A stretch of DNA of 64,000 nt from Epiperipatus broadwayi (Eukaryota > Onychophora > Udeonychophora > Euonychophora > Peripatidae), in NCBI GenBank assembly GCA_028023455.1, contig JAQFVV010012435.1:2728001-2792000 (forward strand), given 5' to 3'. A program made the translations under genes and the position numbers. Position 1 is the stretch's first letter; each line of letters starts with the position of its first letter. The notes beneath the pieces were generated by a model. The model ran no database searches and had not been told where the DNA came from. It worked only from the letters and a program-made list of their open reading frames with translations. Positions 25,193 through 36,460 of the stretch are shown here, piece after piece.

Positions 25193-26146
25193 AGCAATAC
25201 ACATACATTTACTTTAAATAAGATAAATGAATTACCTGATAAATCCTTTCTTTCTATTCGCAAGGAATATCAACTGAGCTGAGTATTTATTAATGATAAT
25301 ATTTTATAATATATCTACATACTGTATATATAAGAAAACATAAAAAAAATAGTTTATGATCTTTCTATCTTCTACTGAAATTCCACCACAATGTTCTGCA
25401 GTGTGCATTTCTATGTGTGGGTATATATAAATATTTAGTTTATACATATCTCGAATAACAGCATTCCACTTTAGAACTATTAACCTTGAGTGATTTTATG
25501 AATTTATATTTGATTATTTACAACCGTGAGATGAGTTCGATCTTAAGTCTTAGTAGTCTTTCAGGCAGAACTTTTATTTCTTTATCCCATATTTTTTATC
25601 TTGGTCTTTAAATAAATCGCAGGAACATCCACTAAATTTATGCTATTAAGTTGATAATATGTATTAAAATTAATATCTGGAATTCTTGTTATTTTTCATT
25701 TTTTTTAATGATGTTCTATTTATATTATTTCATTGGTATGTTTCTATAGTGCTTAACTTTACTCAGGTCACATTTATTTGCTCGTTCATTTTTTATTAAA
25801 TTTACTTTCCAATAAATTGGCTTTTCTTGCTGTTTTTGCTCTTTTTAATATATATATATATAACTCTATAAATTAAAATTTTTAAATGTACTTAAGTTAC
25901 ATAAAGAGAGTTGATATTTCTTTTTATTCACTTGTTTCAACAGTAACTAATATTTTAAATAGATTAAATGTATTTAATCATATTTCTTTTTAAATATTTT
26001 TTATTATTAATCGTTCAATATTGTCCGATTTCTAACAATAACTTAAAATCCTATTTGTTTATGTTTAAGATTAATTCTGAAACTGTATATGGTAACTACA
26101 ATGTTAACTATTTATATTCCTTTATCAATATGTTTCTTATTAGAGT

Positions 26147-26600
26147 GGATTTGAACCCAGTATTTCAAGCTCCTTTCAGTCATTCATTCCATCTTATAGC
26201 ATTGATAAGCATGACCACACATATGTAATAAAGATAAATGATCTCCGATATACATATTTTGTGCTGAACTAGCATTCATCAGTTAGTCCAGATCTCATAT
26301 CTCCCCTACATATATAATCAGTGCTTAATATTTTCAATAACATGGATGATTGATGAGTTGGAAAGTGGAGATTGGAACCTGTTCATTAAAGTTTGAAGAT
26401 TTGCTATCTTAATATAAACTGGGCACTGATTATAGATCCAGTGGGAGATGATGATTGGACTAAGTTATGAGCGCTGGTTTCAGCACAACATATGTATATT
26501 GAAGATCATTTATCTTTCTCACATGTATATGGTTATGTATATCAGTTGTATAAGATTGAATAGATGACTGAAGAATCTTGAAAGTCTGATTTCAAATCCC
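26147..26600. mobile_element. Two copies of a tRNA-like SINE repeat in inverted orientation
   Basis: The left half reads ggatttgaacccag and then the minus form of the family. The right half reads the plus form and ends ctgatttcaaatccc. The plus consensus across copies contains agatgataatctggacca, ctgatgaatgctg, tatcagttgtataa and a B-box-like ggttcaaatcc, in that order. The B box and the spacing to an upstream A-box-like region suggest a tRNA-derived SINE, though the A box is weak. Related copies lie at 26870-27165, 37785-38020, 38319-38650, 48165-48445 and 48650-48800. Confidence 0.65.
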
Positions 26601-26869
26601 CTCTAATTATATTTAGCTTAAGTATAAATATACTAGTATTTAAATATTCCAAATTCAGCCTGTTTTCCACTCTTCCCTCTTCTGTGTATTTAAATGGTCT
26701 TGGGATCCTACATATGAGAAATCAGAGTGGCTTGTGATCAATATGGGTATGACAAAAAAATTGACAAGCAAATACTTTGAACTTGCTATCTTCAGATTTT
26801 TAATGATATAAGTAGATGAAGAGTTGGAGAAGATTAAAGTATGTCCATTACAGTTTGAAGATTTTTTAT

Positions 26870-26886
26870 CTTAATATAAACTGACC

Positions 26887-26927
<41 letters not shown>

Positions 26928-26945
26928 ATCTCTTCCAGATTATCA

Positions 26946-26980
<35 letters not shown>

Positions 26981-27165
26981 TAGATGATAATCTGGACCAA
27001 CTGATGAATGCTGATGCCACACTAAATACATATATTGGATATCATTTATCTTTTCCTCATGTATGCAGTCATGTGTATCAGTTGTACAAAATGGAGTGAA
27101 TGACTAAAAGGAGCTTGAAAGCCTGGGTTCAAATTCCCTCTATTTATATCTAGCTTAAATACCTA
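26870..27165 (+). mobile_element. SINE-family copy interrupted by (TA)n
   Basis: Plus-oriented copy: tcttaatataaactg, then a small inverted repeat (ccagattatcatct at 26936-26949 with agatgataatctgg at 26981-26994) around a (TA)n run, then the body and the B-box-like ctgggttcaaattccc at about 27117-27131. Confidence 0.65.
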
Positions 27166-28484
27166 TATTATACTTGTATTTTAAAAATTACATATTTCTA
27201 ATATATGTAATACAAATAAAATGTCCGTTAATTAAAAAACAATTGTAATAACAATAAAAATAATAAATATAACCGTAACTTACTATTATATTTGAAAAGT
27301 TGATAGCAATTTCCCTTTAAAAATATAACTCAAAACTCTATATCTCTAATCTAATCACAATTGAATGCTTTTATCTATTAGCACTTTGTTGCACATGTGC
27401 TATATAATAAACATAATACATGATCAACATGTCACAATAGCCATCTATCTGGAACCCCCTTCCCAAATAAGTTAACACAAGAGAATTATTCATCATTAAA
27501 TTAACTGATTTACTTACATCTATATATATTATAGTATAAGAGTTACCATTTATTTCAATGGATTAAATTCAGCACAGCATGTGACATTGGTTTTGGGTTT
27601 TGGGCATTGAAAGTAACCTTATCATTTTCCGGGGGAATCTAAGAGAACTGCATTCTCCCCTACATTTTTTTGGAATCGTCCCTAATACATTAAAATTTTT
27701 TTGAATTTGTATCTATGTAGATCATTAACTTGGGGAATTGTAATGAATACATAATCACCTGTCATGAAAGTATTTGGTCTTTATGAAGCTTGAGTAACTC
27801 TCTTATGCCATTTAATTACCTAAAAACTTTAAATTTTTTTTTAAAAAAGTCTTTTTATAAAATGTTTGAAAATATTGTTTGTTTTGTTTATTTTTGTGGA
27901 TTAGAAATCATATATGTCTTATTTCCTGTTTTTTTTTACCAATTTTTTTATTCTCTGGACAAAAAATAAGCAGCATGATCTGTTAGCATAGCTTTAAGTT
28001 TCTTAAGTAATTGAAACTTCAAATTCTGTAAGCATTTGATTACATTTTTGGCATGTGCTTGAATTCTTTTGTAAACCAAAACAAACTTGAAGAAGACATA
28101 ATTGATGAGGATAAATTTAAATTTCCAAAAAAATAGAAGACCATAAATATCCCAGTATATGAATGGCTTGAATATTTTGATTTAAGACAAATTTCTCAAA
28201 ATTTAATACCATTTGTATGGAAGCATAAATTGTGGGGTGGTTGAGTAGGGCTATGCACAACATATTTCACCTTTCTGAGTCCATAGTGTTCATTGAAACA
28301 ATGAACATAATAATTTACCTCTTAAATGAATAGATACTACAATTTTCCATGATTGTTGAGTGCCTTACTTTGCCTGATAATATAATACTTTTTAATAATA
28401 TTTGTATCTTAATTTGGTTGTATTCAGAGATTCTATTTCCATAGATAAATACATAATAATAGGATATAATTTTAAATGCTGAAG

Positions 28485-29510
28485 TTATAATTCTGTCAAA
28501 TTCTTCAAATCATTCTCTACCAAATCATTAACCATTAATACAGTGGTGGTGATAAGCATATTGTCTATGTTTAAATGATGTATTTTCATTGAATGCCTAC
28601 TCAATATGTCTGCCACAAAATTATTTCCCCCCCTACAATATTTTATGTGATAATAAAATAGTTCCTCATTATTAAGATAACTCTCATTGAGAAATTTTAA
28701 ACTTCTATGGTTTGTAATATCTATAATCCTGGACACAATAAATATTGTTAGACTTTCTGAAAAGCCCATAGCATGGCAGGGGTCTTTGTCTCAGGTGTTG
28801 TGTAATGAAATTTTCCACATTTTAAATAGGTTACTTTTTTCCACATTTTAATAGATTGCTAAGGAAATACAGAATTTGGTTTTCATTGTTTCATCCAATT
28901 GAAATAAAATTACTTCCAAGTTCTTAACCACTGTTGTTTGTTTGGACATAAAATACCTCATTAAAATTAGGATAGTGCAAAATGGTCTGTTTTAAAAATT
29001 TTGTTTTTATATTACAAAATTCTACAGAATGGTTTTCTGTCTGTTTCCATCTTTCAACTTTTCTTAGTAATTTAGATAAATGGAAGGGATCATATGTGAA
29101 TTTTTTGCAAAACTTTAAGTACAGACACTGAAGAAGGAATATAACCACTAAAGATCACATGATCACTATCTCATATACCACATAATTTTGTTATTAAACA
29201 AGGCAAAACTCTAGTCTGGGGATATTGGATGAGTAGGCACTAGATAGGGATTTTATGCACAAGCCTTCTGGCATCCATTGATTACTCTATTTGGCACAGG
29301 GTGGCACTACTGTATAGAGAGTTTTGCCTTGTTTAAGAAGGAATATAATTGCATCTTATTTTCAGGCATAGATAGATTAATCTTATCAGGATGAGACTTT
29401 ATTCCAACTAATTTTAGCACATGCCACAGAAAATTTATTTCTTTAACAGCAATAGTACACTTTTTAAAATTTACTAAGTTTTTCTCTTCATAGTCTGTAA
29501 AAAACATAAT
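28485..29510 (-). pseudogene. Ty3/Gypsy pol remnant: 3' reverse transcriptase and RNase H (minus strand)
   Basis: Read on the minus strand, three broken frames follow the order of a Ty3/Gypsy pol. First is NFKKCTIAVKEINFLWHV...GIKSHPDK (about 29510-29350; the family has KC-(8)-FLGH...G-x-PDK), then FHLSKLLRKVERW...LHYPNF (about 29110-28960), then NHRSLKFLNES and GGNNFVADILSRH (about 28710-28580), matching the TDHxxL and ADxLSR motifs of the RNase H. Stops and frameshifts break it, and a hairpin retroposon (29131-29348) splits it. Sequence below 28.48 kb on the same strand may be decayed integrase, but I cannot confirm that. It is not functional. Confidence 0.8.
29131..29348 (-). mobile_element. 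Hairpin-ended retroposon, copy 2 (190 bp plus 14-bp duplications)
   Basis: A 14-bp direct repeat, aagaaggaatataa, at 29131-29144 and 29335-29348 flanks 29145-29334. The head (ccactaaagatcacatgatc) matches copy 1. A perfect 17-bp stem pairs 29196-29212 with 29318-29334 and ends exactly at the duplication. The 105-nt loop contains a block (tctggggatattggatga, then gccttctggcatccattgat) also found in copy 3. It sits within the minus-strand Ty3/Gypsy pol, whose motifs resume on the other side. Strand is arbitrary: the hairpin is drawn at the right end on plus. Confidence 0.8.
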
Positions 29511-29515
29511 TTGAA

Positions 29516-31140
29516 GACTTAAAAACAGAGTTAAAAGGAGTCTCAAACAATAAATTTGTGGAAGTAAAAAATAAGTTAAATAAGTCAAGTAATAAGATTC
29601 ATGAAGTAAGATCTGAATTTGATAATAAATTTGATAAATATAATGCTAAATTCCATGTTTCAAATGACAGGTTTAAAGAATTTTGATATGATTTAGATGT
29701 AAAATTGATGGGTCATATATAAGGTGTGGAACTAGATTTAATGAATTGAAATCTGAATAAAAAAAGCTGGAAAATAAGTTGCATGAAGTTCAAGATAGAT
29801 TTGAGAATGAATTTGAAGAAATAAATAGTAAGATCATGATATTACAGAGTGCAAAGATAATCCAATGACAAAACATACAGCTGAGTAAGAAGCAGTGCAA
29901 GTCAGAAAATGAAGTTAAAAAAATTACAAAAAGAATATAAAGAAATACAGAGAAATTTACAGTATATATAAGATCAAGTAATATTGAGATCAAGAAGTAA
30001 TTAGTCAAAATATTAGGCATGAAAAAATAAAAGAGATAATAATGAAGTTCAAATACAATTATTCAGATAATCACCTAGAATATCTACAAGAAATAGAGGC
30101 TATAAGCAAAAAGAAACAGGAAAAGAATTCTAGACACAAGAGGAGAACACAAACAGTAAACTATTGAGGTCAGCAGAGATTAATAAGGATATTAATCAGC
30201 TAAATGATAAGATGGAAAAATTTCATCAATGGAAAGTAAATTGTTAGATATTAGGAATAATGAAATTTAAATAAAAGAAGGTGATTAAAATGTGGGATAT
30301 AAGCTCATATGAGCGAAAGACTTAAATTATGGGGATCAGAATGTAGATTGTGATAATGACAAAACACTACCAGATGTCTTTGGAATAGGACCAATAATAC
30401 TATCTCCAGATTTATACAAATGAAAACTTTTAAAGGAGAAACCAATGCAAACTCAACATAATATTTTTGTGAGTTGGAGGATTGTTTTCTTTAAGTATAT
30501 TGAGTGAATGAGATAAATTGGCTATTGCAATCAACCTTATTCATCTGCAAGATATTGATGGAAGTCTTTATTTGAAAAACGTAAAAGTCATAGTGATTTC
30601 AAATATATAATTGTGAGTAGTTTTTGAATGAAGATAAGCTAACCAATTCTAAGGAATTATATAATTCACAAAAAATAAAATTATACTAAAGATAGTTGTA
30701 TTCAATTCTTTAGAGCACAAGCAGGGAAATTTAAAATGATTACACTATTTTCTTTGTCAAAAATTATTGTCAGAATCTTTAGGGTAAATTTGCCTAAACA
30801 CATAGAACAAACATTGATTGCCATAGATAGGCATACTGTGGAAGAGGTATCATAAATATTAGGTGTATTTAAGACAAATGAAAGACCTTCAGAAAGTATG
30901 TGTTGTTCTTGGAGAGGAACTAATACTTATGCTGTATCCAGTATTGGCATAAATAAAAACAGAGAGAATAAAAATATTATGGCATATAGGAGAAACACTA
31001 ATAAGCAATCCTACAGCAAATTTTATATATTGGCAATAATAATGATAATCAAAAGAGAAACAGATTAAAAAGAAATTTTCAGTTATCAGGAGTTTATCCT
31101 ATCAGTATTTTTTAGAATACTTGTGTGAAAATTTTAGTGT
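29516..31140 (+). pseudogene. Decayed Gag-like region of a Ty3/Gypsy element, coiled-coil start
   Basis: Plus-strand translation from 29516 gives a Lys/Glu/Asn-rich stretch with heptad-like spacing (for example SNKIHEVRSEFDNKFDKYN) followed by several broken frames. It lies directly upstream of recognisable protease and RT motifs, so Gag is the natural reading, but I see no CCHC knuckle or other diagnostic Gag motif. Many stops and frameshifts are present. A minus-strand frame at 29790-30020 is only its shadow. Confidence 0.5.
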
Positions 31141-31175
31141 CTAAGCTCAAATTTTTTTTTCTCATGTGTCATAGC

Positions 31176-31258
31176 ATCAGCTGGGAAGTAAACCTGCTAA
31201 TCCAAGACAACTGCTTGTAAGGCAGCCATGCTGACTTCTCGACCACCAATTCTTGACA
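31176..31258 (-). mobile_element. tRNA-derived SINE head (minus strand)
   Basis: On the minus strand: ttggtggtcgagaagtcagc (A-box-like), ggctgcctta, then gcaggtttacttccca in the position of a B box. The order and the ggctgcctt(a/c)caag block match the clearer copy at 63771-63847. It is too diverged for a working tRNA. It lies inside the Gag/protease region of the Ty3/Gypsy relic. Confidence 0.5.
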
Positions 31259-31434
31259 AATTTAGTCCATTAAACTAAATAAGGCATAATGAAAACATTT
31301 CTCATTGTGGGGGATCTATCGTTAAAGGGAGAGCAATGATCCTATTTTCTATCTGAATCCATTATATTTATTTTTTGATAAATTAAGGTATGATCAGTTA
31401 AGTTATTGCTATACATTAAGTAATTGTCCAGAAA

Positions 31435-31860
31435 TTAATATTACAATTCCAGGAATATCAGTAAAGGGTTTATTGTTTACAGGAAGTCACATTTTGATAA
31501 AATCTGAAGCTTTATTTTCAAAAATATCAGAAACTATTTTGCAACTTCTTACTTTACCATTGAAACAATCACATTACTTTAACTAATGGACATAAAATCA
31601 ATCTGTTTACACTGCAAACATGGCTTACTTTGCATATCAATTTTTTTATTTTTAAACATATTCTTCTGATCATGCCTGGATTGATTCATGAAGTTATTGT
31701 TGGGGTAATCTTTATAAATAAATATGGCTGTACGATTGATTATTTTAATCAACAGATGAGATATCAAGAAGAAAAATGTTATTTTGATTGTATTATACTC
31801 TTTTATAAATTTAATGTATTATATGTACAGGAAGTACTAACAGAATTAAATATTAAATAA
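31435..31860 (+). pseudogene. Ty3/Gypsy aspartic protease remnant
   Basis: Two broken frames carry the retropepsin order. ITIPGISVKGLLFTGSHILI (about 31440-31500) occupies the place of the catalytic LxDTGAxxxxI, here LLFTGSHI, so the catalytic Asp is replaced. HILLIMPGLIHEVIVGVIFI and NKYGCTIDY (31665-31745) match the C-terminal ILGxDFLxxYxxxIDY. It precedes RT-like sequence on the same strand. It is inactive. Confidence 0.65.
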
Positions 31861-31950
31861 AAAATTATAAGAATCATATATATAAAAATTAAATTACTTC
31901 AATTATTGTGTTATTAATATTTTAATTTGCGAAGCACAGATAGTTGAAAA

Positions 31951-32260
31951 TTAAAATAAATTGAGATACTGCCAAATCTTTTTGCACTCATTATAAAACT
32001 TATCTAACAGCCAATCAGTTGCCATGATAGCTGTCCAAATAATCAAACCTTAAACACATGACAAAGACCTAAATACTTACGACTGGCTTAGCATATAGAA
32101 AGAAAAGTAGAGAAAAGGATGGCTGCCCTTTTTTCATAAAATCTTTGTCGTGTGTTTAAGGTTTGATTGTTATTTGGACAACTATCATGACTTCTAATTG
32201 GCTGTTAGATAAGTTTTATAATGAGCACAAAGACATTTGGCAGTATCTCAATTTATTTTT
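31951..32260. repeat. Inverted duplication between protease and RT remnants
   Basis: Left arm 31951-32068 is the reverse complement, with about 10% mismatch by eye, of 32141-32260, with a 72-nt loop. The right arm includes pol sequence reading into the RT remnant, so the left arm looks like a flipped copy of element sequence. Confidence 0.85.
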
Positions 32261-32830
32261 ATTGTGTTATTATAAAAATAAATTTTCAAAGACACCTGAA
32301 ATAATCAAAGGATATTTGCATCAAATCCACTTGAAAGAATATAATCCTTTTCAATGTAAAATCTATCTGATCTTTTACCAATCCAAGACAGCTGTCCAGT
32401 GTCAGATTAATCAAATAATTAAGCAGAAGTTTGTAAAAAAATGCACATCACCATACAACAATCCATTAGTAGTCATTTGTAAGAAGAATGGATCAATCCA
32501 TATATGTTAAAATTTAAGATTCTTGAATCAATTAACTATTTCAGAAAGGGACATTTTCTCTTACTGTGTAAGAATTATTAATTAATTTTAAGAACAGTTT
32601 TTTTTTTACCACAATAGATTTAACAGCTATTTATTATCATAAATATATCTTTATAAAAATCATCAGAAACATACAGCTTTTCAAATTGAAGGTCATTCAT
32701 ATGGGATGCTCTTCAGGTTAATTAATATTGGAGCAGGTTTGATGAGATATATGGATAAAGTTCTGTCAGATAGAGTTAAGATATTATAACAATGTATGTA
32801 GATGATATAATAGCTTCTAAGAATACATAA
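32163..32830 (+). pseudogene. Ty3/Gypsy reverse transcriptase remnant, N-terminal half to YVDDI
   Basis: The frame at 32163-32510 ends TSPYNNPLVVICKKNGSIHIC, the Ty3/Gypsy SPxxSPxVxVxKKDGSxRxC block with a stop replacing the next residue. Further motifs in shifted frames are NHQKHTAFQIEGH (about 32655; family KTAFxT), a decayed MPFGL region, and YVDDI at 32795-32809, the catalytic RT motif. Coding stops at a (TA)n tract (32833-32856), just where the minus-strand fragment at 28485-29510 would continue. Several stops and frame changes make it inactive. Confidence 0.85.
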
Positions 32831-32880
32831 CAATATATATATATATATATATATATTCTACTGGACTCTCCATCCATTCT

Positions 32881-32899
32881 GATACAGAGGGCGCCACCA
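32881..32899 (-). promoter_or_regulatory. Primer-binding-site-like sequence (minus strand)
   Basis: On the minus strand TGGCGCCCTCTGTATC contains TGGCGCCC, the start shared by lysine-tRNA primer sites, but the rest does not match that tRNA. It could mark the edge of a minus-strand LTR lying to its right. It is embedded in a short palindrome (ccagac...gtctgg). Confidence 0.35.
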
Positions 32900-34545
32900 G
32901 ACCACTATGTGTCTGGAAAATTTGTTTACTGTGATCAGAATAGATGATGATGATGGTTTGCGCCAACTAGACTCAGGGAGAAACAAGAGATCTTAAATTG
33001 TTTAGACAATTGAGACAAAAGCACCAAGACAAATGTCAGCCAAATTAAGCTTAAACATATTTAATAAAATTTTATTCAGAGAAGAATAACTTATAAGAAA
33101 AGTTTATACGTTAACAAATATGATTAGCTCAGGCGTGTACCAGAAAGACTAAATGCAATGCTCTGGCAGATCTACTGATTCTCTAATAAACAAATTTAAA
33201 AGGGAGGAAGCAAATTTCATTCAGCAGAAGATTCATCCAAACATTGGTTCTCACTTTCAGATATTCAAACAATACGTCCTTGAAATAGATCAAAGAAACC
33301 AGTGCCGATGAGCTTTTCAAGATCTAAACATGGTCAGACCTCAGATGTCCTTATATCGGTATGAACTGCATCTATTACTATGTTTAAAATAACAATGATT
33401 GATCCACCTCAAGAACAACCGAAAAATAAGATTGAAAGGAAGTAAAACAATTAAAAACTGGTGAATCCCAGCCAACGATTGGCGAAAATTACTTTAAAAT
33501 TAATAATTAAAAATCTCAATAAGGGACAAGTAAATAATTAGAAAAACAGTTATGTCTGCCCCAGCATTTAACGAAAATAAACTTACAAACAAATTCTGAG
33601 TACACGCTCTGATAAATTTAAAGCACACATAATAAATATAAAAAGAAATCTATCGGAGAGTGCACATGAGTACAAAATATTAAAAGTTTAAATACTCCAG
33701 CAGAATGAAAGTATTGCTCACCTGTAATTTAAAGAGGGATATATTTTATCTTCCTGCTGACAACTTATAAAATTACAAAGAAAAACAATTCTAATTTCCA
33801 CCTTCAGAGATATAAAAAAATGAAATCTCCACCTGCAGAAAATTAGACAATAAAGTCGCCCGCCAAAAGATTTTTGGAGGTTTAGCAATAGGGCAAACAT
33901 AGAGTTTAAAATTAATTATTGAGTAATAACATAATTACAGGTAAGCATTTAAAATGCACAACTGCTAAAGCTTTTATAAAAAGTGAGGCATAAAATATAA
34001 ATACTCATTCGTCACTCTCCAATAAACAAAACTGAAAGCAAATTGGGAATCTTAAAACTAAGATTCCAAAACCCATTACAAAAATACCAGAAAACACAAT
34101 AAAGATTAAATGTGAATATAAATATTACTTAAAATTTAAGAATACAGATTTTTATGATTAGACTGAGCGGAGATTTAATGAGAATTAATTTACCCTGGGA
34201 AGAATAAAAAGAAAATAGTTATCTTTCGGTAAAAGCAATGTTCATGTAGAGTGCACACTTTTACTTAAGTTCATTTTCAGGTCTTTAGACCATGGAAAGG
34301 TAGATGTAAAGAGGTTCCGGCTTCTTTTAGGTGTTTAAGGCATTACTGGAACAAACTTGGAAGTCAGGGATCTGTCTTTTGTTGAGTTAGCAAGCCATTC
34401 GGGTGGTGATAACATGTATAGAATTTTTCATCTTGTTGCAAGCAAAAGTATTTAATAACAGCTGATGTCCTTTAAGAATTTAAATGTCCACGCTGATATA
34501 AACTTTCACTTGAGAAACAGCTTGTCTAGTTACGAATAATGAGTT
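32900..34545 (-). other. Possible minus-strand LTR body, no coding sequence
   Basis: Bounded by the promoter-like pair on the right and the primer-site-like motif on the left. Composition is more even than in the neighbouring DNA. I found no matching second copy within the window and no defined ends. Confidence 0.3.
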
Positions 34546-34578
34546 AACTGACACTCCAAATTTTCGGGGCTATTTATA
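34546..34578 (-). promoter_or_regulatory. Candidate core promoter on minus strand: TATAAATAG plus TCAGTT initiator
   Basis: On the minus strand TATAAATAG (34578-34570) lies 29 nt upstream of the predicted +1 A (complement of 34549) within TCAGTT, an excellent metazoan initiator. No long ORF follows. With the primer-site-like motif at 32.89 kb and a polyadenylation-like aataaa near 33.07 kb on the same strand, this may be the U3/R border of an old, long LTR; a host promoter is also possible. Confidence 0.45.
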
Positions 34579-35239
34579 CGTTGCTCCATTTCCCACGAAA
34601 CACTTTCCTTGTTGTCTAATTTCTACACCTTAGGTGGGGCAAATATTAATCTCCCACTCAATCTATCTAAGAATTCTACCCAGGGATTATTGAAACGAAA
34701 ACAGCTACATAAAAATCAAATCTCCGCTCTTTAAAATAAAAGCCACAGGAAAGTAATTAGCTAGGCTGCTTGTTTTTTAATTAATTGATTTAAAGTAAAA
34801 ACAAGTGGTATAAGAAAATTATTTTAAAATAAATCGATAACACTGAAATGGACCGTTTTACATATAAACGCTCATGTATTTTGATATACGTATTCTTTTT
34901 AAATAATAATAAAAATTTAAACATTAAATAAGATTTAACAAAAATTAAGTTTAGTGAAAATTGAAAACTTAATCGGATTTCAATCAGGTTCAATATATAT
35001 ATATAAAGTTTAACTAATAAGTATAAAATAGATGGTATAATGATATAGACCAATTTCATAAAAGTAATAGATAAGATAAAGTTTGTCAAAGCACTGAAAA
35101 TTGTTGAGATTGCTATAAAGTTAGCTACTAAGAATCATAGATTTGATATGCTTTCATAGAAAAGCTACTTAAAGTTAAAACAATCTGAGAAACAACAAAA
35201 AAAGTAAATCTAATAATTGTATTGAATATAATAGAAAAG

Positions 35240-35860
35240 TGAGGGAGATTAATTTTTTTTGATATTAAAAAAGCTTTTGATAAAGTGAAATGGATTTTTT
35301 TTTTTATTTTTGTACTAAAAAAAGAGGAATAGATTGGAATTAAGATGTACTTTTTGTTTTGTTTTTTGAGAAAAAAAAAATCTAAGAAAAAATCTAAAAC
35401 TATTTTTTTTTATTTTTTAAAAAAAATATTATTTAGATAAATGGTAGCTCAGTCACAATGAAGTTAACCTTTGCAAATTTTATAGAGGGTTTAGAGACAG
35501 TAAAAATGATTTCAATAGAGTATTGAATAAAACTTATAGTATTTTAAATAAGCATTGAAAATAAAAAGAATGGAAATCAATTAACTAAATTAAAATTGGA
35601 AAAAAACAAAGAGGGATAGGTTGCAAAAGACTGAGAAGAGTAGATTAAAAAAGTTGGTAGCTGACATTAAAATAAGATTCAGCATTAATTTTTGGGAAAA
35701 AATCCAAATAAGGTATTATGTGAACTCTTATGTACCTGCTTTTAAAAGGTACCAAAAAATTAAATTTATAATAATTTAGTTACTGTTTGGTAAAAGGTTA
35801 ATATTTGAATATTCATGCTAAAAGAATCATATATAAAGCATGTCTTTTTGATAGTTATAT
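35240..35860 (+). pseudogene. Heavily decayed non-LTR retrotransposon RT fragment
   Basis: At about 35250-35297 the plus strand reads IFFDIKKAFDKVKW, matching motif A of LINE-type RTs (D-x-x-KAFDxV-x-W) including the first catalytic Asp. Downstream, A- and T-rich expansions and stops destroy the frame; weak traces of coding-like sequence continue to about 35.86 kb. No YADD motif was found. Confidence 0.5.
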
Positions 35861-36140
35861 AGAATAGTTATTAAATCAAAAGATATTGTGATGTTTGAGC
35901 AACAAAAGTAATAATTTGAGCTTTATCTAAAAATTTTAGTTCTCAATTCTGTTCTTCTTCTAAGTGTTACATTATACCAAGGAATAAAGATAATTAAAAG
36001 TGTAAATAAAATTGTGTATATACCATACTTGCTAGCACTATAGGATACTTTTCCCCCTCAAAATACATTTAAATTAGAGGGTAAGTCATGTGATAATAAT
36101 CAATATTATGAGTTGAATTTTTGGTCTATTTAAAACTTCT

Positions 36141-36143
<3 letters not shown>

Positions 36144-36195
<52 letters not shown>
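36144..36195. repeat. (TA)n microsatellite
   Basis: About 50 nt of alternating TA immediately 5' of a LINE 3' end. Confidence 0.95.
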
Positions 36196-36198
<3 letters not shown>

Positions 36199-36460
36199 TG
36201 GAAAATATTAAAAGACTGAAGTGGAGTTGGACTGGGAATATTTCTAGAAGAGATGATAATAGATGAACAATTGAAATCTTAATCCGGATTCCAAGAGATT
36301 GTCAAAGACCCAGAAAGAGACCACATGTGAGATGGATGGATGATATAAAAAAGTGTGCAGGGGTGATGTGGAGAAGAAAAGCTAAAGATCAGAGAAGATG
36401 GATTGAACTTGAAGGGACCTTCATTCTATAGTGGATTGATAATGGTTGATGATGATGATA
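36196..36460 (+). pseudogene. LINE ORF2 C-terminal end, family A copy 1
   Basis: Plus-strand reading gives MENIKRLKWSWTGNISRRDD, then RDCQRPRKRPHVRWMDDI and KKCAGVMWRRKAKDQRRW followed by IELEGTFIL and a stop. This is the conserved tail of endonuclease/RT proteins of animal non-LTR retrotransposons (family pattern RxRPxxRWxDDIxxxAGxxWxxxAxDRxxW). One in-frame stop lies near 36263. It ends in a gat-rich 3' tail (36449-36462). Only the 3' end is present, as expected from 5' truncation. Confidence 0.8.

Noticed and set aside
28000-28480. Integrase of the minus-strand Ty3/Gypsy relic
   Set aside because: I looked for HHCC and DDE blocks and saw only vague similarity, so I did not annotate it.
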